Assembly (NCBI RefSeq): GCF_001435575.1 | Contig: NZ_AZEA01000001.1 | Coordinates: 124,001-188,000 of the forward strand | Length of the DNA stretch: 64,000 bases | From: Lentilactobacillus sunkii DSM 19904 | GTDB taxonomy: Bacteria; Bacillota; Bacilli; Lactobacillales; Lactobacillaceae | Direction of reading: 5' to 3' | Part shown: piece by piece, positions 17,287 to 27,801 of the stretch | Layout: every line of letters begins with the position of its first letter | Position numbering within the stretch: the stretch's first letter is position 1 | The notes under the pieces: model-generated | The model's database searches: none | Told to the model about the DNA's origin: nothing | Seen by the model: the letters and a program-made list of their open reading frames with translations, nothing else | Made by a program: the position numbers and the translations under genes

Positions 17287-18681
17287 TCACCTACTTCCCG
17301 GTTTTTTTAATTTATCCAGTTGTTCTTTTAATTGCTTTTTCTGAGCTTCTGTCAGCTGAGTTGTTGGCTTTGGGCCTGATGTTGAAGCCTGATCGTCTTT
17401 TGCCCAGTCAGGCAAAGTCTCCTTAACATTGACTTTGCGTTGCTTGTATTTTGAAGCACGTTTTTCAGCCTGCTTTTTCAATTTAATTGGGCGTTCCTTA
17501 ATTTCGTTGATCGCTTTTTCAGCATCGATAATATCATGTTGTGACCAGTCATCGGCGATGGTTGACATAAGGTTTTTATTAAGGGTCGAGCGGTTCTCAT
17601 CAACCAACAGATAATAGATCAGAATATTGATCACTTCGTTGGGAAGCGCACGCAAATTAACAAGTTCGCTTAGCGTCCGCTGTTCGCCACTTGTCACGAT
17701 CCCATGCTTTTGTTTTTTAATCTGCTGTAGGAATACAATCGGCGCGGTCTTTTTACTGATTTCAATCAGTTGGTCAGTTGCGTTATCAGTACTTCCTGAA
17801 GTCGCTTTGCGAGGAGAAGATGTGGGCTTTGGCTGAAGCTCCACTGTCCCCACCTGTTGTTGGCTGAAATTATCAACAATAATTGCCTTTAACTGACTCT
17901 GGTTAAGTTGATTGGTACTGAGATTGGTCGCCTTTTGAATCAGTTTAGCCATCTGAATTTCGTCAATTCCGTAAAGCAGATGTTCAGACAGAACTAAATC
18001 ACGAGCAGCTTTGACACTGTTTTCATCAACGTATGAATTCTCAAGCATGCTTAAAAGAAGCCGAAAATCAAAGTGATTACTGTCGGGCTCAAAACTGCTT
18101 GGATCGATATTTCCGGCTGACTGGACAACTTTTTGTTTGGCGTCGTTCACAAAACCAGGAATTTGCTTAATCAGATTTTGGGGAACATTAAACAGATCCA
18201 GCAATGAAGCTGAAATGTTCGTTGTGTCACCTAAATCAGGCGGTGTTGCAACTAATCGATCAACAATTTGTTGATAAGTCACTTCGCCCACTTTGCCTAA
18301 CAGAATAATTGACAAAATATCCGTGCGTAAAAACTGTTCAGCAGTCAGTGGAAGATTCATGGAATAAATCAATACATCAGGTTTTTTGGCAGACACAAGT
18401 GTGTTAATCAGTTTAACGGCTTCAAGCTGTTTTCTGATATCCACAAGATCTTCAATTTTGCAATTGAGCATACTCTGAATTTCATAATGTTTGTGCAGCA
18501 CCAACTGATTATGGTCATCCAGGCTCATCGACCACAGCAGATCATACAATGCCAATGCCTTTTCACCAATAATTGGTTGGTACAAGTTGGTAAGGACACT
18601 GTGATCTATGCTTCGGTTAATGTGGGAATTGGTAATCAGATATTTTGTATCAGGAGTTAACTTATCGAAAGGATTTTCCAT
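17287..18681 (-). CDS. dnaB: Replication initiation and membrane attachment protein DnaB
   Basis: Gram-positive primosome protein (not the helicase), 464 residues, that with DnaD and DnaI brings the helicase to oriC and to stalled forks. The N-terminal region from LTPDTKYLITNSHI resembles the winged-helix oligomerisation domain, and ILIYYLLVDENRSTLNKNLMSTIADDW (about 370-400) the DnaB/DnaD DDBH2 domain. The C-terminus is Lys/Gln-rich. Abuts nrdR upstream and dnaI downstream. Confidence 0.92.
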   Translation of the reverse strand: MENPFDKLTPDTKYLITNSHINRSIDHSVLTNLYQPIIGEKALALYDLLWSMSLDDHNQLVLHKHYEIQSMLNCKIEDLVDIRKQLEAVKLINTLVSAKKPDVLIYSMNLPLTAEQFLRTDILSIILLGKVGEVTYQQIVDRLVATPPDLGDTTNISASLLDLFNVPQNLIKQIPGFVNDAKQKVVQSAGNIDPSSFEPDSNHFDFRLLLSMLENSYVDENSVKAARDLVLSEHLLYGIDEIQMAKLIQKATNLSTNQLNQSQLKAIIVDNFSQQQVGTVELQPKPTSSPRKATSGSTDNATDQLIEISKKTAPIVFLQQIKKQKHGIVTSGEQRTLSELVNLRALPNEVINILIYYLLVDENRSTLNKNLMSTIADDWSQHDIIDAEKAINEIKERPIKLKKQAEKRASKYKQRKVNVKETLPDWAKDDQASTSGPKPTTQLTEAQKKQLKEQLDKLKKPGSR

Positions 18682-19170
18682 TTACTTTTCCTCCGAGTTA
18701 TCCTGATTCTTTTTCTTATCCTTTTCCATAATTTCTTTGAGCTCTTTATAAAATACCGACATATCTTTAAATTGGCGATAGACACTTGCAAAGCGAATAT
18801 AGGCAATCTCGTCCAAATTCACCAAATCTTCCATCACAAATTCACCAATTTGCTGGCTGGAAACTTCATTTTCACCTAATGATCGCAGCTTGTTTTCGAC
18901 CCGGTCAACCAAATTCGTAATTGCATCCATAGAAACCGGGCGTTTTTCTGCCGATCTGACAATTCCTTTTAATAATTTTTCTCTGTTAAATTCTTCACGG
19001 TTCCCGTTTTTCTTCACAACCAACAACGGTGTTACTTCAACCCGCTCAAAGGTTGTAAACCGAAAACCACAGTGTTCACATTCTCTTCTTCGTCTAATAA
19101 CCCGGCCATCATCTGTTGGCCGGCTGTCGACAACTTTGGAGCCATTGTATCCGCAATGAGGGCATTGCAT
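18682..19170 (-). CDS. nrdR: Transcriptional regulator NrdR
   Basis: Repressor of ribonucleotide reductase genes that senses ATP/dATP. A zinc ribbon [16 protein letters not shown]...[12 protein letters not shown] is followed by an ATP-cone ([20 protein letters not shown]). 162 residues from the ATG at 19170, which has GAGGTG upstream; the frame runs further back but over coaE. No NrdR box search was possible here. Confidence 0.95.
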   Translation of the reverse strand: MQCPHCGYNGSKVVDSRPTDDGRVIRRRRECEHCGFRFTTFERVEVTPLLVVKKNGNREEFNREKLLKGIVRSAEKRPVSMDAITNLVDRVENKLRSLGENEVSSQQIGEFVMEDLVNLDEIAYIRFASVYRQFKDMSVFYKELKEIMEKDKKKNQDNSEEK

Positions 19171-19184
19171 GGCATTCACCTCGT

Positions 19185-19775
19185 CTATTTCATTTCGTTT
19201 GCCAACCATTTATCAACTTGTGTCAGCGTTGTAGAAACTGTTCCTGAGTTATAAATAATTGTATCAGCCAAATCGCATTTTGTCTGCATTGGCCATTGGT
19301 TTTTAATTCTTGTATTTGCTTCAACGATACTAAGTTTATTGCGTTTCATCAATCGGTGCAACTGGGTGACCGGATCGCTATATACAACAATAACTTCATC
19401 AACCAAATGCGCATAACCATTTTCAAATAGCGTTGGCGCGTCCAACACAGTTAATTCATCGTCCTTGTAGGTTTCAAGCTGTTTAAAAATTTCATCTCGG
19501 ATAAATGGGTCAATCGTTCGGACCAATGCTTTCAAATCATTAGGACTATTGAAAACAATTTGACCCAGTCCACGTCGGTCCAATGAACCATCGGGTAGCA
19601 GAATTTGCCTACCGAAAACTCGAACCAAAGCTTTAAGTCCTTCAGTCCCCTTTTGTTCTACTTTATGCGTGACCAAGTCGGCATCGATAATTGGAATTCC
19701 CTGTTGCTGCAAATAGTCACTCACCAGTGATTTCCCGGTTGCAATTCCACCAGTCAAACCAATTAATTTTGTCAT
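19185..19775 (-). CDS. coaE: Dephospho-CoA kinase
   Basis: Final step of coenzyme A synthesis: phosphorylates the 3' hydroxyl of dephospho-CoA. P-loop [17 protein letters not shown] at the N-terminus, then IDADLVTH and [11 protein letters not shown]. 196 residues; overlaps mutM by 4 bp, a conserved polA-mutM-coaE-nrdR order in lactobacilli. Confidence 0.96.
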   Translation of the reverse strand: MTKLIGLTGGIATGKSLVSDYLQQQGIPIIDADLVTHKVEQKGTEGLKALVRVFGRQILLPDGSLDRRGLGQIVFNSPNDLKALVRTIDPFIRDEIFKQLETYKDDELTVLDAPTLFENGYAHLVDEVIVVYSDPVTQLHRLMKRNKLSIVEANTRIKNQWPMQTKCDLADTIIYNSGTVSTTLTQVDKWLANEMK

Positions 19776-20611
19776 TTTTTAACACCACGCAATGGCTGAC
19801 ACTTTGGGCAATAATGAGTTCCCCGCTGAGCCAGTTTAATTTTTACAATCTTGGTTCCACACCTTGGACAGGGTTCGCCTTCTCTGCCATACACATTTAA
19901 CTGGTTTTGGAAGTTTCCCGCCTCGCCATAAGCTGTGGAGTAGGAATGGACTGTGGTTCCATGACCGGCAATGGCTTTATTCAGTTCGGCAATAATACTT
20001 TTCCGTAATAATTTAATTTTTGCCAAACTAATAGTATTCACCGGTTGCTGGGGATTAATTTTACTCAACCACAACACTTCATCAGCGTAAATATTCCCTA
20101 ATCCGGCAATATTACTCTGGTCCAACAAAAATGGTTTGACGACTTTGTGACTTTTAGCAAATATTTTCTTCATATAAGCAACTGTTAAGTCGTCTTCTGT
20201 AGGTTCGGGGCCAATCGTCTTCAACCCGGCAACCTGCATTTCGGTACCGGTATCCACCAGGTTCATTCGACCAAATTTACGGGTATCGTTATATCGTAAT
20301 TGGCGACCATCCGTTAAATGAAAAATAATGTGGGTATGCTTGTCAATTGGTGAGCCCTCAGGTTCAACGTCATACTTCCCTTCCATCCGCAAATGGGAGA
20401 CAATCGTTAAATTATCGCTCAGCCGGATAAAAAGATACTTTCCCCGCCGATCAATTTTCATAATTTGTTTCCCACGAAGAGCAGCTTGAAATTCTTCAGG
20501 TGAAACATTAATCATTTTGGGATATAAGACATCGACCGTTTGGATCGTGCTACCCTCGACTAACTGGGTGAGCCCACGTCTAACAGTTTCAACTTCAGGT
20601 AATTCAGGCAT
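19772..20611 (-). CDS. mutM: Formamidopyrimidine-DNA glycosylase
   Basis: Bifunctional base-excision repair glycosylase/AP lyase for 8-oxoguanine. The catalytic Pro2-Glu3 starts MPELPEVETVRRGL, the helix-two-turn-helix is in QSNIAGLGNIYADEVLW, and the C-terminal zinc finger is CPRCG...CPKCQ. 279 residues, full length. Co-transcribed after polA. Confidence 0.97.
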   Translation of the reverse strand: MPELPEVETVRRGLTQLVEGSTIQTVDVLYPKMINVSPEEFQAALRGKQIMKIDRRGKYLFIRLSDNLTIVSHLRMEGKYDVEPEGSPIDKHTHIIFHLTDGRQLRYNDTRKFGRMNLVDTGTEMQVAGLKTIGPEPTEDDLTVAYMKKIFAKSHKVVKPFLLDQSNIAGLGNIYADEVLWLSKINPQQPVNTISLAKIKLLRKSIIAELNKAIAGHGTTVHSYSTAYGEAGNFQNQLNVYGREGEPCPRCGTKIVKIKLAQRGTHYCPKCQPLRGVKK

Positions 20612-20636
20612 TGCAGATCCCCCAATTTAGCTTAAT

Positions 20637-23288
20637 TTATTTTGCATCATACCAGGTTTTGCCCCAGTGACTTTCAACTTTTAGCGGCACATGTAATTTG
20701 ATTGCCGAATCCATGACACTTGGAATCAACTTTTTGACGGTTTCCATTTCTTCATCCGGAACCTCAAAAATTAATTCATCATGCACCTGGAGCAACATCC
20801 GAGTTTTCATCTCTTTAATTGCATCCGCCATATTGATCATGGCAATCTTAATAATATCTGCCGCACTCCCTTGGATAGGCGTGTTCATTGCAGTACGTTC
20901 AGCAAATGAACGCAGGTTGAAACTCTTGGAATTAATATCAGGCAGGTAGCGGCGTCTGTGAGCAATGGTCTCAACATAACGATGGTTTCTGGCAAACTCT
21001 ACAATATCTTCCATATACTTTTTCACACCAGGATATTCTTCGAAGTACCGCTGAATGAACTGGTGGGCTTGCTTCCGAGTAATACCGGTATTTTGGGACA
21101 GCCCAAAGTCACTGATCCCATAAACAATCCCAAAGTTCACGGCTTTTGCCTGCCGTCTGAGGTCAGGCGTTACTTCTTCATTGGATGGTAGGCCAAAAAT
21201 TCTTCGTGCGGTGGTGGCATGAATATCCTCACCATTTTTGAAAGCATCCTGCATGTTTTTATCATTGGTGATCGATGCCAAGACTCTCAACTCAATTTGA
21301 GAATAATCTGACGAAAAAATCTGCCAACCGGAATGTGATGGAATGAAAGCTTGACGAATCAAACGGCCTTCCTCCGAACGGACCGGAATATTTTGCAGAT
21401 TTGGATCAACTGAAGACAGCCGACCAGTCTGGGTCAACGTCTGAAGGTATCTGGTATGAACCTTTGAGTCATCTTTGTGGATAACCTTCAACAACCCATC
21501 AATATACGTAGATTGCAATTTGGCAATTTGTCGATAATTCAGCACGTTCTGAACAATAGGTGCATCAGGTGCCAACTTTTCCAAAACGTCGACCGAGGTG
21601 GAATAACCGGTTTTGGTCTTCTTTAAGATTGGCAAACGCAGCTTTTCAAATAAAATTTTTCCAAGCTGTTTAGGTGAACCAATATTGAATTCTTCACCGG
21701 CTTCTTGGTAAATTGTCTGCTGGATTTCTGCAAGTCGTTCTTTGAACTTGCTCCCCATACTTTCCAAGGTTGCCGAATCGACTTTGATCCCATTGATTTC
21801 CATGTGAGCAAGAACAAAAGCAATCTTAATTTCAATCTCACGATAGAGCTTGGTTTGATTATGTTCATCAAGATCCTTAAACATTTCGTCGTGAAGCTGA
21901 TCAATTGCCTTAACCTTGTGAACCATATGAGTAAGAAATTCTGGTGATTCAGTATCGATTGTTCGCTTGGCTCCTTTGCCATAAACCTCTTCATCGGTTT
22001 TAACATTGTAGTACCCATGCAGATGGGCTACTGTTCCAACATCATTACTGTTATTAGTTGTATTAAGCAAATACGATACCAGCAGCATATCAAAGTCGAC
22101 ATAGGCTAATTTGATGCCTTGCCGATACAAGCCAACGTAAGTTCGTTTAGCATCAAAAACATTCTTTTTGATTTTGCTGCTTGTTAACAATTTTTTAACA
22201 TGGTCATTATTGAGTAATTCACAATTATTGGTGACATACCACTTGTCACCTTGACCAAGTGCAAAGCCAACCAAAGGTGAAATATGGTAATTTTCTTCAG
22301 ACATTTCCAGATGAAAGGAGATTTCATCTTTGAATTGGTCAAGTTCGGTGGCATTGTCAGCCGTCAAAACAGTATATTTAATGGCTTCTTGATCATCAGA
22401 GTGATCATCATCGACTGATAATTTGGCTAGAAAAGACTTGAACCCCATTCTCTCATAGAAATCGGTCAGCTTCTCAATATCGTCACCTTGATATTTAAGG
22501 TCATCCAAAGAAACCGTAATCGGTGCTTCCCGATTGATGGTTGCCAAAGTGTGGGCACGTTCGGCCTGCTTTTGATCATTAATCAGATGTTCTTTTAACT
22601 TTTTCCCGGAAACTTGATCAATATTTTGGTACAAATTGTCAATGGTACCAAACTGTTGAATGAGTTTGAGGGCAGTTTTGTCCCCAACCTTTTCAACACC
22701 GGGATAATTATCAGAATTATCGCCTTTGAGACCTTTAATTTCAATGATCTGGCTTGGCTTTACCCCTAATTTTTCTTCAACATGTTTTGGTGTGTAGGTT
22801 TCAAGTTCGGTTACCCCCTTCACAGAGACCTGAACAGTTGTCTTGTCTGATGTTAATTGAGTAAGATCTCGATCTCCTGTCACAATGACAACCTGGTAGT
22901 CACCAGCTTCTTCAGCTTTTTTCGCCAAAGTCCCAATGATGTCATCAGCTTCATAATTTTTTAATTCGTAAGTTTGAATACCACGGCTGTTAAGCAGCTC
23001 TTTGATGAACGGAAATTGCTCCGAAAGTTCGGTTGGCGTCTTTGCGCGGCCACCCTTATAATCAGCGTACATTTCAGTTCGAAAGGTCGTTTTGCCTGCA
23101 TCAAAAGCCACTAAGACATCGGTTGGCTTCTCATCGGTCAAAACTTTATCAAGCATTCGATTAAAGCCATAAATAGCACTGGTATGCAAACCAGATGAAT
23201 TCGTAAATTTGTCCATCGCGGTATATAAGGCATAAAAGGCTTTGAAAGCCACACTGTTACCATCGATTAATAATAATTTCTTAGTCAT
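20637..23288 (-). CDS. polA: DNA polymerase I
   Basis: 883-residue repair and Okazaki-fragment polymerase. The 5'-3' exonuclease domain occupies about 1-290 (LLIDGNSVAFKAFYAL, GDRDLTQL, KGLKGDNSDNYPGV). The middle domain has lost proofreading residues: the usual DxE motif reads FHLEMSE and the third motif Asp is absent, as in Bacillus-type Pol I. The polymerase domain has motif A SDYSQIELRVLA, motif B KAVNFGIVYG and motif C VHDELIFEV. First gene of the polA-mutM-coaE-nrdR-dnaB-dnaI run. Confidence 0.97.
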   Translation of the reverse strand: MTKKLLLIDGNSVAFKAFYALYTAMDKFTNSSGLHTSAIYGFNRMLDKVLTDEKPTDVLVAFDAGKTTFRTEMYADYKGGRAKTPTELSEQFPFIKELLNSRGIQTYELKNYEADDIIGTLAKKAEEAGDYQVVIVTGDRDLTQLTSDKTTVQVSVKGVTELETYTPKHVEEKLGVKPSQIIEIKGLKGDNSDNYPGVEKVGDKTALKLIQQFGTIDNLYQNIDQVSGKKLKEHLINDQKQAERAHTLATINREAPITVSLDDLKYQGDDIEKLTDFYERMGFKSFLAKLSVDDDHSDDQEAIKYTVLTADNATELDQFKDEISFHLEMSEENYHISPLVGFALGQGDKWYVTNNCELLNNDHVKKLLTSSKIKKNVFDAKRTYVGLYRQGIKLAYVDFDMLLVSYLLNTTNNSNDVGTVAHLHGYYNVKTDEEVYGKGAKRTIDTESPEFLTHMVHKVKAIDQLHDEMFKDLDEHNQTKLYREIEIKIAFVLAHMEINGIKVDSATLESMGSKFKERLAEIQQTIYQEAGEEFNIGSPKQLGKILFEKLRLPILKKTKTGYSTSVDVLEKLAPDAPIVQNVLNYRQIAKLQSTYIDGLLKVIHKDDSKVHTRYLQTLTQTGRLSSVDPNLQNIPVRSEEGRLIRQAFIPSHSGWQIFSSDYSQIELRVLASITNDKNMQDAFKNGEDIHATTARRIFGLPSNEEVTPDLRRQAKAVNFGIVYGISDFGLSQNTGITRKQAHQFIQRYFEEYPGVKKYMEDIVEFARNHRYVETIAHRRRYLPDINSKSFNLRSFAERTAMNTPIQGSAADIIKIAMINMADAIKEMKTRMLLQVHDELIFEVPDEEMETVKKLIPSVMDSAIKLHVPLKVESHWGKTWYDAK

Positions 23289-23338
23289 TAACTTCTCCTC
23301 TGATGAAAACTATTACTTTAATTTTACCACGACACATA

Positions 23339-23374
23339 ACAAAAAACGATCAACCAAGTCAATGGTTAATCGTT
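23339..23374 (-). terminator. Terminator after the Bax inhibitor-like gene
   Basis: Minus-strand stem AACGATTAACCA / TGGTTGATCGTT with a 6-base loop and T run; separates this gene from polA. Confidence 0.88.
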
Positions 23375-23388
23375 TATCAAAATTTGAA

Positions 23389-24111
23389 TTAACGGTCGTT
23401 ATTACCGAAAATTGAAAGTAGTTGGATAAATAGGTTCACAAAGTCCAAGTAAAGCTGCAAAGCTCCGAACACAGCCAAACCAGTCATTGATACTTCGCCA
23501 TTACCAGAATATTGATTATACATCTGTTTCATCTTTTGAGTGTCATAAGCAGTCAAAACTGTGAAAATCAAGACAGCAATGATTGAAAAGACAAATGCGA
23601 TCAACGTACTACGCAGGAAAAAGTTGATTACCATCGCGATGATTAAAGCAATCAACGCTGCAGTGGCCTGTGCGCCCCAACGATCGAGATTTTTATGTGT
23701 TACCAACCCAACAGTTGTCATTGTGATAAAGATTGCAGATGCAGATACAAAGGCAGCGGCAATTGAAGCACCAGTGTACGCCCATGCGATTGTTGCGAAA
23801 ACGAAGCCACTCAAGATTGAGTATAGCATCAGAACTGTAAAAGCAAGTGTTGGTCGCTTCAAAGCCTGCATTGAGATAATAAATGGTAAAGCAAACCATA
23901 AGACGAGCGATCCCAACATCACGCCTCGATGAGCTGCAATGTAAACACCCATACCACCATCAACCGATCCGCTAACCAGAAATGCTGTTGCAGCAGAAAC
24001 CAAAACGGCTAAACTCATCCAGCCGTACATTTTTGTTAGAAAAGCATTTAATCCGGCCGCGTTATTGACGACTTTCCGAGCTTCCTGTTGTTCATTTGGA
24101 TAATTGTTCAT
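23389..24111 (-). CDS. Bax inhibitor-1/YccA family membrane protein
   Basis: 240-residue integral membrane protein with about seven hydrophobic helices between residues 25 and 235. The order of segments, the TAYDTQKMKQMY motif and the C-terminal ALQLYLDFVNLFIQLLSIFG are diagnostic of the BI-1 family; a homologue (YetJ) is a pH-sensitive calcium leak channel in Bacillus. The physiological role in lactobacilli is not established. Monocistronic with own terminator. Confidence 0.9.
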   Translation of the reverse strand: MNNYPNEQQEARKVVNNAAGLNAFLTKMYGWMSLAVLVSAATAFLVSGSVDGGMGVYIAAHRGVMLGSLVLWFALPFIISMQALKRPTLAFTVLMLYSILSGFVFATIAWAYTGASIAAAFVSASAIFITMTTVGLVTHKNLDRWGAQATAALIALIIAMVINFFLRSTLIAFVFSIIAVLIFTVLTAYDTQKMKQMYNQYSGNGEVSMTGLAVFGALQLYLDFVNLFIQLLSIFGNNDR

Positions 24112-24195
24112 TAAATCCGCTCCCTTTTGTTTATAAGTTCAAACATTGCATCGATTCAGACACGACATTCATACCTATACTGTTAAGTAATTTTA

Positions 24196-24243
24196 ACAAA
24201 TAAAAGCCATTAATCAAGCAATTACCACTCAATTAACAGCTTT
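24196..24243 (-). terminator. Terminator after murC
   Basis: Minus-strand stem AAAGCTGTTAAT / ATTAATGGCTTT (with G-T pairs) followed by TTTATTTGTT, starting about 12 bases after the murC stop. Confidence 0.72.
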
Positions 24244-24254
24244 TATAAGATATC

Positions 24255-25586
24255 TTAATTAATTTTCTTGCTTAAGTGACTTAATAGATCTTCATACGAT
24301 TTTTCATATTTCTGAATATCACCAGCACCCATGAAAATGATCACATCGTTATCGTAGTCCAATAGTGGTGACATATTGTCAACGGATAAAATTCGACCGC
24401 CCTTGCTGATCTTCTTGGACAAATCCTCACTTGAAACTTTACCGTGACTTTCACGAGGTGAACTGTAGATTTGTGTCAAGAAGACTTCGTCAGCCAAATT
24501 CAAACTCTTGGCAAAATCATCCATCAAGGCAATCGTCCGGCTGAAGGTATGTGGCTGGAAGACCACGGCAATCTTCTTGCTAGGATATTCCTGGCGGGCA
24601 GCATCAATGGTTGCTTTGATTTCAGTTGGATGATGGGCATAATCGTCAATAATGGTCATGCCGGCAATCTTTCGTTCAGCAAATCGGCGTTTAACTCCTT
24701 GGAATGTCTTTAATTCTTTACGAATTTCGTCCAAGTCAACGTCTTCAAAATAAGCAACCGCAATGACCGCTAAAGAATTGAAAATGTTGTGTTCACCAAA
24801 CAATGGCACAGAGAAGTTACCCAGATCTTTACCCTTGTACGTAACATTGAAGCTTGAGCCGCTGGTTGTTCGTTTGACATCAACAGCTTGGAAGTCATCG
24901 GTATCATGCAAACCATAGTAATAAATTGGAACCTTGGCTTTTAATTGGCGAAGACGTTTGTCATCACCCCATGCAAAGATTCCCTTCTTTGTTTGGTTGG
25001 CAAACGTTTGAAAGGCGTCTTGAACATCATCAATGCTCTTGTAATAGTCAGGATGATCAAAATCAATATTGGTCATAATGGCATAATCCGGTTCAGTGGC
25101 GAGGAAGTGCCGACGGTATTCATCTGCTTCATATACGAAGAATCGTGCGTTTGGAACACCTTTACCAGATCCATCACCAATCAGATAATCGGTTGGTGCA
25201 ATTCCGGAAAGTACATGGGACAGCAAGCCAGTTGTACTGGTCTTACCATGGGCGCCGGAAACACCAATGCTGGTTTTACCTTTGATGATCTTACCAAGAA
25301 ATTGGTGATAACGGTAAACTGTCAGACCCATTTCCCGGGACTTCTTGATTTCTGGATGGTCATCAGTAAATGAATTACCAGCAATGACTGTTAAGCCCTC
25401 GTGAATATTGTTCTCATCGAAGGGCAATATTTTGATACCCGCTTTTTCAAGACCACGTTGGGTAAATGTGTATTGATCAATATCAGATCCCTGCACTTTT
25501 TCACCACGATCATGTAAGATCAAAGCCATTGCGGCCATTCCTGTACCTTTAATTCCGACAAAATGATATACCGTATCTGAATTCAT
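24255..25586 (-). CDS. murC: UDP-N-acetylmuramate-L-alanine ligase
   Basis: Adds L-Ala to UDP-MurNAc in the cytoplasmic phase of peptidoglycan synthesis. 443 residues with the N-terminal Rossmann motif [15 protein letters not shown], the ATP loop [15 protein letters not shown], and [13 protein letters not shown] in the C-terminal domain. It follows the translocase gene sftA and ytpR, the order found in Bacillus. Confidence 0.97.
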   Translation of the reverse strand: MNSDTVYHFVGIKGTGMAAMALILHDRGEKVQGSDIDQYTFTQRGLEKAGIKILPFDENNIHEGLTVIAGNSFTDDHPEIKKSREMGLTVYRYHQFLGKIIKGKTSIGVSGAHGKTSTTGLLSHVLSGIAPTDYLIGDGSGKGVPNARFFVYEADEYRRHFLATEPDYAIMTNIDFDHPDYYKSIDDVQDAFQTFANQTKKGIFAWGDDKRLRQLKAKVPIYYYGLHDTDDFQAVDVKRTTSGSSFNVTYKGKDLGNFSVPLFGEHNIFNSLAVIAVAYFEDVDLDEIRKELKTFQGVKRRFAERKIAGMTIIDDYAHHPTEIKATIDAARQEYPSKKIAVVFQPHTFSRTIALMDDFAKSLNLADEVFLTQIYSSPRESHGKVSSEDLSKKISKGGRILSVDNMSPLLDYDNDVIIFMGAGDIQKYEKSYEDLLSHLSKKIN

Positions 25587-25611
25587 TAGACATCCTACCT
25601 ATCCCATTATG

Positions 25612-27780
25612 TTATTTTTGATTATCTTGCGGTGATTCCGGAGCTGGTCCTTTTGTCGTCGGCTTATAGTACACAGTCCGCGGCTTGGAACCCTGTTGCT
25701 CTGAAACCAGATCTTTTTCCTGCAAATGATCAATAATGTTTGCAGCTCTATTATACCCGATTGAAAATACCCGTTGAAGCTTTGAAGTAGAAATTGTGTC
25801 TTCATTTGCAATATATTTCAAAACTTGTGGCATTAATCGGTCTTGAGAACTTGCTTCGGAACTTGATTTTTTCAAGCTTTCCGGCGTAAACAGATATTTC
25901 GGTTCTCCCTGCTCGCGCACAAAATCAATGATTCGATCAAGTTCTTGATTATTAACAAATGCCCCTTGGAGTCTGACCGGCTGGTTAGCCCCACTACCTA
26001 GATATAGCATATCTCCACGACCAAGTAAACGTTCCGCACCGGCTGAATCAAGAATTGTTCTCGAATCAACCTGGCTGGAGACCATGAAAGCAATTCGGCT
26101 TGGAATATTATTTTTGATCGTTCCGGTTACGATATCCACGCTTGGGCGTTGGGTTGCCACAATGAGATGAATTCCGGCAGCCCGGGCTTTTTGCGTAATT
26201 CTAACAATGTAATCCTCTACCTCACTGGAAGCCACCATCATTAAGTCAGCCAATTCGTCAATAATCACAAGAATATAAGGCATTTTGAGCCCATAATCGC
26301 CGGAATCATCCGCCTGCTTGTTAAATTGTTCAATATTTTTAGCACCGGCAGCAGCCAATTTTTCGTATCGCTGATCCATTTCCTCAGTCACCCATTTAAG
26401 CGAAGCGGCAGCCGTTTTGGGATCAGAAATAACTGGCGAAAGCAAATGGGGGATACCATCATATGGCGCGAGCTCAACAGCTTTTGGATCAATCAACAGT
26501 AAGCGTAGATCTGACGGAGTGGCTTTGTACAGCAAGGAAACCAACAGGCTATTAATGAAAACACTCTTACCAGATCCGGTTGCTCCCGCAATTAATCCAT
26601 GGGGCATTTTTCGAATGTCGGCTGTACGCGGAGTCCCTGATAAATCAACGCCAATTGCAGTCGTCAGAGGGCTCTGACTCTTTTTAAAATGTTCAGTTGA
26701 AATGATCTCAGAAAGAACAACTGGTCTCGGCTCGGGATTAGGAATTTCAATGCCGACTGTCGTTTTGCCTGGAATTGGTGCTTCGATTCTAATATCCTTA
26801 GCGGCAAGTGCCAATTTTAAATCATCGGTCAGATTGGTGATTCGGCTGACTTTAACTCCCAGTGCCAACTTAACTTGAAACTGGGTAACTGTCGGCCCAT
26901 TTGTCCAATCCATAACCTGTGCATTGACCTTAAAAGCAGAAAATGTTTGGTTTAAAATATCTGACTGATGTAAAATCCAATCATCAATTGAGTCTGATTC
27001 AGTCTCCTGCGGCTTGGAAAGTAATGAAAGCGGAGGGAAATGATACCCACGCTGATTGTTTGAATCAGATTGTGTGTTTATCTGCGAACCTGTGGCATGA
27101 GTTACACTCTCATCAAGATTTGGTACATGACTGACCGTTTTTTGTTCTGAAGACTGATCTGTTTTTTTAGTGTGAAACAAAGAAAGGTCAGTTTTGCTGG
27201 CCTGCTCTTTGTTGATTATTGAATTGAGGGATTGTCCCAGTCCGTGATGTGCCAAGGATTTTCTGGGTTCCCTGGGTAGTCGTCGAGTCGCAATTTCGTG
27301 GTGACTAGAGGAATCATCCACTCGTGGATTCATTGATTGTGGTTGATTTTCAAAATGACTTACCCGATGATTGGATTCTGAAGTGGTGGTGTTATTAACC
27401 ACTTCGTTTTTTTGCTGATCCTCAATGCTCTGTTCATCAGCCAGGACAATGAGGTCATCATATGTAATTCTCAGCCGACGAGTCAGCTCATCATATAAAT
27501 GATGTCGTCGACGCTCCTGACTGAGAAAGTAATTTGTTTTGATCTGTTGTTTTCGTTTTTCAGACTTTGACCGTTTTTGCGGCTTAAAGTTCTTAATCTC
27601 TTTCAAGAATGCCGGAGTTTCATCCCCATTATCCGAATCTCGTTTAAGAATACTTTTAGCCCGCTTGTCTTGGGTGTCGCCAAAATCCTGTGTTTTTACT
27701 TGTTTAATTTCACTTTTTTTGCGCGGGGTTCTTGTAATCCCCTTTTTTCGAAAAAAAGCCGGTCCATCATAATGCTTCAT
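25612..27780 (-). CDS. sftA: Soluble FtsK/SpoIIIE-type DNA translocase (SftA-like)
   Basis: DNA pump of 722 residues that moves chromosomal DNA away from the division septum. The first ~240 residues are a charged, low-complexity region rich in Lys, Ser and Gln, without membrane helices, which distinguishes SftA from SpoIIIE/FtsK. The motor has Walker A GATGSGKSVFINSLLVSL, Walker B LVIIDELADLMM and QRPSVDIVTG. A C-terminal winged-helix gamma domain (DTISTSKLQRVFSIGYNRA) recognises orienting sequences. The ytpR-sftA-murC neighbourhood matches B. subtilis. Confidence 0.9.
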   Translation of the reverse strand: MKHYDGPAFFRKKGITRTPRKKSEIKQVKTQDFGDTQDKRAKSILKRDSDNGDETPAFLKEIKNFKPQKRSKSEKRKQQIKTNYFLSQERRRHHLYDELTRRLRITYDDLIVLADEQSIEDQQKNEVVNNTTTSESNHRVSHFENQPQSMNPRVDDSSSHHEIATRRLPREPRKSLAHHGLGQSLNSIINKEQASKTDLSLFHTKKTDQSSEQKTVSHVPNLDESVTHATGSQINTQSDSNNQRGYHFPPLSLLSKPQETESDSIDDWILHQSDILNQTFSAFKVNAQVMDWTNGPTVTQFQVKLALGVKVSRITNLTDDLKLALAAKDIRIEAPIPGKTTVGIEIPNPEPRPVVLSEIISTEHFKKSQSPLTTAIGVDLSGTPRTADIRKMPHGLIAGATGSGKSVFINSLLVSLLYKATPSDLRLLLIDPKAVELAPYDGIPHLLSPVISDPKTAAASLKWVTEEMDQRYEKLAAAGAKNIEQFNKQADDSGDYGLKMPYILVIIDELADLMMVASSEVEDYIVRITQKARAAGIHLIVATQRPSVDIVTGTIKNNIPSRIAFMVSSQVDSRTILDSAGAERLLGRGDMLYLGSGANQPVRLQGAFVNNQELDRIIDFVREQGEPKYLFTPESLKKSSSEASSQDRLMPQVLKYIANEDTISTSKLQRVFSIGYNRAANIIDHLQEKDLVSEQQGSKPRTVYYKPTTKGPAPESPQDNQK

Positions 27781-27801
27781 AACTCATCCACCCAAAATTA
27801 T

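Noticed and set aside
23561-23932. 123-residue plus-strand ORF within the Bax inhibitor-like gene
   Set aside because: Lys/Ala-rich reading of the antisense strand of a membrane protein gene; typical shadow.
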